Shown: positions 25,307 to 31,807 of the stretch, in pieces
Position numbering within the stretch: position 1 is the first letter of the stretch
Layout of the letters: each line of letters starts with the position of its first letter
Virus record (IMG/VR): IMGVR_UViG_3300032334_000379
Coordinates: 1 to 33,856 of that record
Source of the DNA: a virus
Length of the DNA stretch: 33,856 nucleotides
Strand: one strand, 5' to 3'
Notes under the pieces: model-generated
Database searches by the model: none
What the model saw: the letters and a program-made list of their open reading frames with translations, nothing else
What the model was told of the DNA's origin: nothing
Translations under genes and position numbers: made by a program

Positions 25307-27077
25307 ACTGTTTAAAGTATGAATCTAGTTCTTTTTGGTCTGGTTTGTTGCGTTCAATAATGCTACGCTTGTCAAACTCATGCATCTCTTCGGTCTTCTT
25401 CCTGTCACGGAAAGTGTGAATCTCTACCATCTGATTTAAGTCTCTGGGGGTATGAGAGATAGCACCAAAGATAGCACCACAAACAGCATCCGCCAAGTCC
25501 TTAGAAGACTTACGAGGGTGGTCTACACGATTACCTTTCATAATCTTCAACTCAGTCAGTTCTTCGAACAATAAGTCAATGGCTGGCATGGCAAGTCTTT
25601 CTTCATACACAAGCATAGCCATATCCTCGTAGTGCTTCTTAGCAACAGAAACAGTTTCAGTACGAATACCAACAGCCTTTAATTCATTCTGGATATCAAA
25701 CGATTGCCAGCGGTCAAAAGAAACCATTCCTAAATCAAAACCTAGTCTGCGTAGATTCTGAATCCATTGTTTAACCTCGGATAGGTTTACAGGACCTTCG
25801 ATGCGTGGTTCCCAATAGACTACTGCATCTACCACTACGATAGGCATTACTTGTGCGTAGTCTTTAACTACCTGGACATTTACCCACTTTTCAACGTGAG
25901 CAATCGCAACAGCACACTTGTCATGCTTTTGTGCAAGGTCAGCATGAACAAAATATTTCTTATCTGGGTCTGGTTTAAATGATTCCATAAAACGTTTGTT
26001 AGAGTCTATTGGATTAACTATTGTCATGGTTGCACGAACTTTTTCTTGCTGCTTAAAGAACGCATCTGAAGCATAGGTTGGGATACAAGCAAAACGTTGC
26101 ATAGCATCTCCAAGGTCTGTGTAGAACGCTAACTTAAAATCGTCAATTTTTCTAGTGGGATTGACTACCCAAGTTGGTCTTTTAATAGCAAACATTCCAG
26201 GAAATTTGTAAGATAAAATAGTATCCTCTTCCCACTCAATCTCAAGACTGTTGCCTTCTGCATCTTCTGGTAGGTCAGGGTTCATAATGAAAGTATGTTT
26301 CTTTACGACCACTTCTTTGTCTGCAATTACTGAATCATATTTCTGACTAATAAAGTCTCCAGGATAGCGTGGAAAGGATAGCAGGGCTACCTTGCCTAAG
26401 TCTGGGAAGCGGCTGTCTACAGAGGCACGGAAGGCTTTATAGATGTTGTCTGCAGTCTTTCCTTGTTCATTACCAGTGCCAACTTCATTAGCAAAACCAG
26501 AAATCTCATCCAATACTGCTAGAAGAAGGTTCAGACCTTCGTGAGACTCACGCTCAGAGTGACCAGAGTAAACAGTAATAGCATTATTAAACTCAATACT
26601 ATCTACCTTTGCATAGTATTTGCCAGCAAACCAAGGCGAACGTTCAATTTTATTTTTAAAACCTTTAAAGAAAACATTTTTAGCCTGTTGTGCGTTAATC
26701 GCAATGTTGATAATATCAATAGCGTCACCAGTAGGTTTACCAAAATAACGAGCAGGGTCTTTAAGACAAAGTAATTTATAAACGATGTAGCAACAAGCAA
26801 CTGTAGAAACAAAGTCTTTACCAGAACCCTTTCCTAGTTGTAGGATTACTTCATTCTTAGTATACTTATTGTAGTATCTACGACCTTCTTCTTCACCAAG
26901 TAATTCAACAACTTCTTCTAGCCTATAGATTTGAGACATTGCTTCAACAATATCGTACTGTATTTGAGATAGCGATGGCTGACCTAGATAGTCTTCACCT
27001 TCAACAAATGTTTTTACATCTACTGGATTCTCTGCAAATACATTACTCTTTAGGACTTCAAAGAAATCATTGAACAT
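25287..27077 (-). CDS. terL: Terminase large subunit
   Basis: 596 residues from ATG 27077. Walker A is LQLGKGSGKDF (G82-K-G-S-G-K-D88), Walker B is LLLAVLDE (184-191), with a coupling-motif region SFPRYPGDF. The nuclease domain starts at YFVHADLAQKHDKCAV (D380) and ends with KDLADAVCGAIFGA containing a catalytic Asp. It is the motor that cleaves and packages DNA into proheads. Size and motifs are complete. The start overlaps terS by 11 bases. The adjacent genes are recombination genes, not head genes. Confidence 0.95.
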   Translation of the reverse strand: MFNDFFEVLKSNVFAENPVDVKTFVEGEDYLGQPSLSQIQYDIVEAMSQIYRLEEVVELLGEEEGRRYYNKYTKNEVILQLGKGSGKDFVSTVACCYIVYKLLCLKDPARYFGKPTGDAIDIINIAINAQQAKNVFFKGFKNKIERSPWFAGKYYAKVDSIEFNNAITVYSGHSERESHEGLNLLLAVLDEISGFANEVGTGNEQGKTADNIYKAFRASVDSRFPDLGKVALLSFPRYPGDFISQKYDSVIADKEVVVKKHTFIMNPDLPEDAEGNSLEIEWEEDTILSYKFPGMFAIKRPTWVVNPTRKIDDFKLAFYTDLGDAMQRFACIPTYASDAFFKQQEKVRATMTIVNPIDSNKRFMESFKPDPDKKYFVHADLAQKHDKCAVAIAHVEKWVNVQVVKDYAQVMPIVVVDAVVYWEPRIEGPVNLSEVKQWIQNLRRLGFDLGMVSFDRWQSFDIQNELKAVGIRTETVSVAKKHYEDMAMLVYEERLAMPAIDLLFEELTELKIMKGNRVDHPRKSSKDLADAVCGAIFGAISHTPRDLNQMVEIHTFRDRKKTEEMHEFDKRSIIERNKPDQKELDSYFKQFNINVI

Positions 27078-27600
27078 TGACAATTGTAATTACCTCTTGT
27101 TCTTTAGATACCTGTGATAGTCTTCGCATAATCTCATCTCGTACCTGCGGATATTCGCTTGCAATATCTCTAAGAATACCAACAAGGATATCTTGTTTAC
27201 GTTCAATTTCTAGCATCTCTTCTGCCAGTTCTTTATTCTCAAGTAGACCAGCCTTTTGTAGCATGTCTATACGCTTGCTTTCAATATCCATAACAAGTTT
27301 AATTGCAGCAGTCTTGGCACCGAGATTAGCAACAGTGGTAGCATCATCCATAACTTCGTATGCTTTACTAATTAATTTATTATAATGTGTATCTGCACCC
27401 ACCAATGCTTCTTTGGCACGAGCACGAATAGCAGCATTGTCAGAAGCCATTACACGCCATTGATTAATGTGAGCAACTACCTTTTGTCTTGGCATTGCAA
27501 GTTCTTTAGAGATTTGGGTAGGCTCTTCACCCTGGAGATACTTCTCCACAACTTTATTCATCTCATCGAGATGTTCAACTGTTAAATCTTCAATCGACAT
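27067..27600 (-). CDS. terS: Terminase small subunit (putative)
   Basis: 177 residues. An N-terminal helix-turn-helix (EPTQISKELAMPRQKVVAHI, about 26-45) is followed by helical oligomerisation segments and an acidic coiled coil (KELAEEMLEIERKQDILVGI). This is the usual order of a TerS: DNA recognition, ring-forming core, TerL-binding tail. Assignment rests mainly on position directly before and overlapping terL and on fold pattern. Confidence 0.82.
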   Translation of the reverse strand: MSIEDLTVEHLDEMNKVVEKYLQGEEPTQISKELAMPRQKVVAHINQWRVMASDNAAIRARAKEALVGADTHYNKLISKAYEVMDDATTVANLGAKTAAIKLVMDIESKRIDMLQKAGLLENKELAEEMLEIERKQDILVGILRDIASEYPQVRDEIMRRLSQVSKEQEVITIVNVQ

Positions 27601-27877
27601 TTTTCTTTCGCTTTACTCGCTTTGTTGGAATACGCTTTACTCTTTCAGGGTCAAACGAACGCCATGCAGTAGCAGTTGACTTCTGCATTTCAAAACAGTC
27701 TACCCAGACTTTACCATTTTCAGTATTAGTCACAACAGCATCAAACTTAAATTTGACACCATGTTCTCCCTCTATTTTAATGATATCACCTTTAGCAATA
27801 GTAAAATTGCCAATTTGCAATTCACTCTCCCTGCTAAACTTTGTTTCTTGTAGTTTAACTGACCTTACTTTTTTCAT
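27590..27877 (-). CDS. DUF7246-like hypothetical protein
   Basis: 95 residues, basic. Strands ELQIGNFTIAKGDIIKIEGE and GVKFKFDAVVTNTENGKVWV suggest a small beta barrel, with a Trp and Arg-rich end (AWRSFDPERVKRIPTKRVKR). Similar proteins lie before terminase genes in actinophages. It could bind DNA or RNA. Overlaps both neighbours. Confidence 0.72.
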   Translation of the reverse strand: MKKVRSVKLQETKFSRESELQIGNFTIAKGDIIKIEGEHGVKFKFDAVVTNTENGKVWVDCFEMQKSTATAWRSFDPERVKRIPTKRVKRKKNVD

Positions 27878-28029
27878 CTCTTTGACTTCCTTAGTTTAAA
27901 CTTGGCTAGATAAACATATATAGTTTCTACGCTAGTGCCACACTCTAAAGCAATCTGCTCTGGAGTTTTCTTATCTACATGGAATCGTTTGCGTAACCAT
28001 GCTTCATTTGTATAAAACTTATTAGCCAT
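27874..28029 (-). CDS. Small helix-turn-helix protein (51 residues)
   Basis: MANKFYTNEAWLRKRFHVDK, KTPEQIALECGTSVETIYVY, LAKFKLRKSKR: a clear HTH (T-P-E-Q-I-A-x-E-C-G-T-S-V-E-T-I) with a basic recognition helix. It overlaps the downstream ATG (ATGA) and shares a base with the resolvase stop. It might be a second packaging-site recognition protein or a transcription regulator of the replication unit. Confidence 0.8.
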   Translation of the reverse strand: MANKFYTNEAWLRKRFHVDKKTPEQIALECGTSVETIYVYLAKFKLRKSKR

Positions 28030-28604
28030 TAGTATCCAAACGCCTTATCCCAATTCTTCAAAGCCCAGTGTCCAATTGCACAAGCATCTGCAACATCGTC
28101 ATCTTCTAACTGCTTATCATAATTTATATTAACAAAGTTAATTGTTCTTTGCTTTCGAATATTTCGTTCCTCATTCTTGAACCAGGAAACTGACTTGCCT
28201 GGATTCTTCTTCTGAACTTCATGCTTTTCTTCTTTAGTTAGTTTTTTATTACCAATAAAGTTTTGCCAAGTCATAGGAGATACGGAACCAATCTTCTTTA
28301 CCCCAGACATAGAAGCAGCCCCAAGCAATGCTCCTTGCACCATAGCAAGTTGTGCAGCAGTCTTAGGGCTGTTCATAAATACTGTGTGTTCAATGATGAT
28401 GGTATCAAAATCAAACTTATCGAAGAAGGCTTTGGTCTTCTTGGCAGCATCCATAACCTTGTCATAGGTAGATACGCCCTCAAATTTAATCTTTCCACAA
28501 GCAATGATTTTATTATCTTCAAAGATAGCGAATGCTAAACTATTTGTACTAGCATCAATAGCACAGAAACGTTTTGGCTTTTTAGTCAAATTTAATTTTA
28601 CCAT
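28029..28604 (-). CDS. RuvC-like Holliday-junction resolvase
   Basis: 191 residues. RNase H-fold acidic residues are D17 (AIDASTNSLAFAI), E72 (IIIEHTVF) and D170/D173 (DDDVADACAIGHWA), the RuvC arrangement. VQGALLGAASMSGV and SPMTWQNFIGNKKLTK are typical of phage RuvC-like nucleases. It should resolve branched DNA before packaging, and lies just upstream of the terminase genes. Overlaps the zinc protein gene by 23 bases. Confidence 0.88.
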   Translation of the reverse strand: MVKLNLTKKPKRFCAIDASTNSLAFAIFEDNKIIACGKIKFEGVSTYDKVMDAAKKTKAFFDKFDFDTIIIEHTVFMNSPKTAAQLAMVQGALLGAASMSGVKKIGSVSPMTWQNFIGNKKLTKEEKHEVQKKNPGKSVSWFKNEERNIRKQRTINFVNINYDKQLEDDDVADACAIGHWALKNWDKAFGY

Positions 28605-28881
28605 TTAGGATATCCTTAATCTCTTTGAGAGCATCTTTAACATCATCTGGATTAATATCGCATGCTTGACAAATAACTTCTTCTGTATACATTGATAATT
28701 GTTTGCCACAATTTTTGCATGGTCTAATCTTACCAGCACGTTTTTTAACCTTATCCTTCAGATATTTTTGAGCAATCTTTTCTTTAGTTGCTGACTGTCT
28801 ACATTCTGGCGAACAGTATATCTGATAAGATAATTTAGTTTGGAATAGATTGTCACACCAATCACAATGTTTGTTCTTCAT
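28582..28881 (-). CDS. Double zinc-finger protein
   Basis: 99 residues. C6-x2-C9...C23-x3-C27 (YCSPECRQ) and C55-x2-C58...C71-x2-C74 form two zinc fingers joined by a very basic helix (KYLKDKVKKRAGKIR). The first finger resembles HNH-associated or 'YCSxxCR' fingers, but no HNH residues follow. It probably binds DNA or RNA; it lies between the exonuclease and resolvase genes. Confidence 0.78.
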   Translation of the reverse strand: MKNKHCDWCDNLFQTKLSYQIYCSPECRQSATKEKIAQKYLKDKVKKRAGKIRPCKNCGKQLSMYTEEVICQACDINPDDVKDALKEIKDILNGKIKFD

Positions 28882-29671
28882 TTAAAGGCTCCAGAGATTT
28901 AATTTTTATCTCTCCAGAACCTGCAGAAGCACAAGCCGCTTGTATAGGGCATGTCTTGCATATCTTTGAATTAGAACGATAGTTTTTCTCTGGCAGGGTT
29001 TTGTCTTCCCAAGCCTTACGAACAGTTCTCATCCATTCAAAAGTGTTCTCTACCCACTCGTACATGTACTGATTTAATTCTACAGGAAAAATCAACAGTT
29101 CGTGATTGTTCTTGTTCTCATAAATCAGAATTGCTTTGCTTCTATTAAGAATCTTCATGTAGATAAGCAACTGAATCATATGACCCAACTTTGGCTTACC
29201 TGTATTTTTACGATACTCAAAGCCTTCATTAGGCATTGTCTTAATTTCGCCAAGCAATTCTTTGTCTTCCCAATTCAAAATAACGTCACCGTAACCAAAG
29301 ATTGGTGGGTCGTTGTATGTTACCTTGAACTCTGAATCTACAAGAAGTCCTGGAACGTTGCCCATAGCCTCTTGAATTCTTTCGTGTGCTTTTGTACCAG
29401 CAGTCATGTTGGCACCACCATAAGCATCTGCATTGTCCACAAAGTTTGCACCCTCAAAGGCTAGATACCAATAGCGTGGACATTCTCCATGAGAGAATGC
29501 AATTGTACTAGGTGCAAATGTTTTCTTTGTCTGAAACTTGTCTACACGATTTACAGTATAGCCAGAGTTAATCTTATCAATGAGTGCTTGTTTGTCTAGG
29601 AATGATGGCTTAGAGTTTGGATTGCTTTCTACCTTTTTAATCATTACCTGACTTAATAAATTTTTTGCCAT
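28862..29671 (-). CDS. Cas4/RecB-like PD-(D/E)XK exonuclease with Fe-S cluster
   Basis: 269 residues from ATG 29671 (a GTG nine bases upstream is the alternative). Nuclease core: D129 (GYGDVILNW), E142-I-K144 (LLGEIKTM) and Q167 (MIQLLIYM). Four cysteines, C64 and C238, C241, C247 (CKTCPIQAAC), match the Fe-S clamp of Cas4 and AddB nucleases. It should resect DNA ends to give single strands for the RecA encoded 0.8 kb upstream. No CRISPR array or other cas gene is present, so a recombination role is preferred. Confidence 0.88.
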   Translation of the reverse strand: MAKNLLSQVMIKKVESNPNSKPSFLDKQALIDKINSGYTVNRVDKFQTKKTFAPSTIAFSHGECPRYWYLAFEGANFVDNADAYGGANMTAGTKAHERIQEAMGNVPGLLVDSEFKVTYNDPPIFGYGDVILNWEDKELLGEIKTMPNEGFEYRKNTGKPKLGHMIQLLIYMKILNRSKAILIYENKNNHELLIFPVELNQYMYEWVENTFEWMRTVRKAWEDKTLPEKNYRSNSKICKTCPIQAACASAGSGEIKIKSLEPLNEEQTL

Positions 29672-29679
29672 AATAAACA

Positions 29680-29979
29680 CTAGCGAGTGATATATTTAAG
29701 AGCCGAAACGAGGTTGTTGATAGCCTCAGCAGCGGTATAATAAATATTCTTTTTCGCTCTGTCTCCTTTATCTACGTTAGTTAGCCATGTGGCTTTGAAA
29801 GACATCTTCGCAGCAATTGCTTGTAAGCGAACGATTTCTACTTGTGCAACGTTAAGAGGAATATCTGGCTTAAGGATTACCTTAGCAATAAAAGTAAGAG
29901 CAGTAGTCAGTTCTTCATCATCCATAAAGTCAGCAATCTCTGTAAGACCATTGACCTGTTCAATTGTTGTTTGTTCCAT
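29680..29979 (-). CDS. Hypothetical 99-residue helical protein
   Basis: Reads EQTTIEQVNGLTEIADFMDD and then helices with LQAIAAKMSFKATWLTNVDK and YYTAAEAINNLVSALKYITR. All-helical, acidic at the N-terminus and basic later. Similar proteins accompany phage exonucleases; its role could be a helper of the nuclease downstream, but only position supports this. It has its own promoter with TTGACC. Confidence 0.72.
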   Translation of the reverse strand: MEQTTIEQVNGLTEIADFMDDEELTTALTFIAKVILKPDIPLNVAQVEIVRLQAIAAKMSFKATWLTNVDKGDRAKKNIYYTAAEAINNLVSALKYITR

Positions 29980-30005
29980 TTTAATATCCTTAATGTTGTA
30001 ATTCT

Positions 30006-30035
30006 ATTATACACTATTAGGCGGTAATAGGTCAA
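30006..30035 (-). promoter_or_regulatory. Promoter for the exonuclease-resolvase-terminase unit
   Basis: Minus strand TTGACC (30035-30030), an 18-base spacer and TATAAT (30011-30006). It overlaps the 3' end of the preceding gene. AAGGATATT is the ribosome site for ATG 29979. Confidence 0.6.
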
Positions 30036-30306
30036 GTATCATTTCTAGTAGAGAGAGTTCAATGACTGCTAATCTTGTTTTAATACCCTCTTCGCCAAGG
30101 ACAACTACGATTGCTGGATTATTGTTATTCCTGATAGCATCCGTAGTTGCCTTAGCCCAGACCTCTTTATTGAGGGTAAAGGACTTTCCCACTTCTTTGA
30201 AATCAACAGTGAAGTTCTCCCAAGAAGCATCTCCCTTGTGGGTGCCCCTACCAGAGTTCTTATGCTGCTTCGCCCCAAGGCGTTTGCTTTCACTTCTCTC
30301 GCTCAA
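30007..30306 (-). CDS. Small PD-(D/E)XK nuclease-like protein
   Basis: 99 residues from TTG 30306; no ATG lies nearby in frame, and AGGA is just upstream. The pattern SGRGTHKGDASWENFTVDFK gives D26 and D35-x-K37, the core of Hjc-type Holliday-junction or related nucleases, followed by KSFTLNKEVWAKATTDAIRN and AIVVVLGEEG. The fold is smaller than full resolvases. With the RuvC-like protein it would give two junction or branch nucleases. Confidence 0.7.
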   Translation of the reverse strand: MSERSESKRLGAKQHKNSGRGTHKGDASWENFTVDFKEVGKSFTLNKEVWAKATTDAIRNNNNPAIVVVLGEEGIKTRLAVIELSLLEMILDLLPPNSV

Positions 30307-30469
30307 AGTCCTGCTTCTTCTTCTTAGTTTGCAAACTAACTTCGTTCAAATGTTTTTCAGGGCACATCCAAGTAATTAGTTTTTCAATTGCATATAATCT
30401 AACTGATTTAACTTCTACCCTGCAAGTATGGCAAGGAAATCTGCCTGGATAAACTGTGTACTTACCCAT
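30290..30469 (-). CDS. Small zinc-finger protein (59 residues)
   Basis: MGKYTVYPGRFPCHTCRVEV has C13-x2-C16, and C36-x3-H40 (MCPEKH) completes a zinc site; the tail is basic (LQTKKKKQDFEREK). It overlaps the stop of recA by eight bases and the next gene by 17 bases, so it is part of a continuous coupled operon. Confidence 0.78.
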   Translation of the reverse strand: MGKYTVYPGRFPCHTCRVEVKSVRLYAIEKLITWMCPEKHLNEVSLQTKKKKQDFEREK

Positions 30470-31469
30470 TCATAACCTTAGCCTTGATATCGTCTTGTAG
30501 GTCTAGGTCTTCACGAACACGAGCCACGAACTTATCTCTACCCTGCAACTTGCTTCCGTCTGGTAGAATATACCAAGCACCTGTACGCTCTACAATACCC
30601 ATCATCTCTGCAGTATCAACCAAATCACCGATGCTGTCAATGCCAACATCACCTCGGAAATAAAAATCGTATTCTCCAGATTGGAAGGCTGGCGATGTCT
30701 TGCTAAATTGGATTTCCCAACGAATCTTCCTACCAACCTTTTCCTCAATGAGTTTATCCCCAACTGCAATCTTGCCTTTAATTGCTTGATTGTCTGATTC
30801 GGAAGAGAATAACTTGATAACCGTTGATGAATAAAACTTAGTAGCCTGACCACCTGAAGGCTGTTGACTAGTATACATAGCAGAAATATTGTTACGAGAT
30901 TGCGAAATAAGAACCAAAAGGGTTGGCTTAACTTTATTATTAGCATAATTAAGCATCTTCCAAGCGTTGCTAAAATCTCTAGACTCCGCACCAATCTGTT
31001 TAGTATTTTCCAATTGTTTAAGTTCATCTGTATCCTTTTCAAAATAGATTGCAGGTAGTAGAGATGTAATTGAATCAACTACGATTATATCTACTCCAGC
31101 ATTCATTAGGTTAGTTCCCACATCTACCATCTCGTTAATTGTTCTGGCTTGTGATACGATAAGGTTATCTGTATCTACCCCAAGCCTTTTAGCCCAATCT
31201 TCTGAGTAAGACATCTCAGCATCAATCCAAGCACACAACTTACCCTCTTCCTGTGCCTGAGCAATCATCTGCAAGCATAGTGAAGACTTAGCAGAAGATT
31301 TGCTTCCCCAAACCAATACCTGTCTACCCATAGGAAGACCACCATTTAGAGCACGATTAAGACCAAAACTAGGAGTTCCCTGGTACTCAGTTTTAAACCC
31401 AACACCGTTAGTCAAACGCTTACGGATGCGTGGGTCTAATTGAGCCATTGCTTCTTCAATAGTAGTCAT
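30462..31469 (-). CDS. recA: RecA-like recombinase
   Basis: 335 residues, close to bacterial RecA. The P-loop is WGSKSSAKSSLCLQ, where the usual GPESSGKT has changed at Pro, Gly and Thr but the Lys and following Ser remain. Walker B is VDIIVVDSITSLLP (about 104-117), with KQIGAESRDFSNAWKMLN and LLVLISQSRNNISAM as later core motifs (the Gln of motif 'SQ'). It should form filaments on single-stranded DNA for recombination-dependent replication. Coupled to the MazG-like gene upstream by a one-base overlap. Confidence 0.92.
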   Translation of the reverse strand: MTTIEEAMAQLDPRIRKRLTNGVGFKTEYQGTPSFGLNRALNGGLPMGRQVLVWGSKSSAKSSLCLQMIAQAQEEGKLCAWIDAEMSYSEDWAKRLGVDTDNLIVSQARTINEMVDVGTNLMNAGVDIIVVDSITSLLPAIYFEKDTDELKQLENTKQIGAESRDFSNAWKMLNYANNKVKPTLLVLISQSRNNISAMYTSQQPSGGQATKFYSSTVIKLFSSESDNQAIKGKIAVGDKLIEEKVGRKIRWEIQFSKTSPAFQSGEYDFYFRGDVGIDSIGDLVDTAEMMGIVERTGAWYILPDGSKLQGRDKFVARVREDLDLQDDIKAKVMNG

Positions 31470-31807
31470 TAGAAACGAACCCCATGTCTTTCTGGTCTAG
31501 ACTTGTTGTAGCCAGTCTTCTTTTCAAAAGCATCATCAAGACTTCCATTGACATATTCAAACTCACGCAAACCTGCATACAGGTCAAGAGTACGAATAAT
31601 AATATCTGCCATCTCATCTGCTACTTCTTCTGGACCTTTGGACTTACGAATTGCTTCCATAACCTCAACCGCTTCTGACACAATCATCATTAGTTGTTTA
31701 GTCATAAATATATCCAAGGATTCCTTGTCATCATTGTTATAGGCAATGCCCCAGAAACCTTTTTCTACTGCTGTTTCGTGCAGGTCTTTTGCTACTTCAT
31801 CAAACAT
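31469..31807 (-). CDS. MazG-like nucleotide pyrophosphohydrolase
   Basis: 112 residues from ATG 31807 (GGAGG nine bases upstream). VSEAVEVMEAIRKSKGPEEV (about 44-63) and DEMADIIIRTLDLYAGL (about 65-81) carry the E-x2-E...E-x3-D metal motif of the all-alpha NTP pyrophosphatase superfamily. Family members hydrolyse dNTPs or alarmone-like nucleotides; phage MazG may alter host nucleotide or ppGpp pools. It overlaps the polymerase stop. Confidence 0.85.
   Translation of the reverse strand: MFDEVAKDLHETAVEKGFWGIAYNNDDKESLDIFMTKQLMMIVSEAVEVMEAIRKSKGPEEVADEMADIIIRTLDLYAGLREFEYVNGSLDDAFEKKTGYNKSRPERHGVRF

Noticed and set aside
28862-29671. Cas4-like gene as evidence of a CRISPR system
   Set aside because: No repeat-spacer array and no other cas gene are present in the window; RecA and resolvase neighbours fit recombination better.
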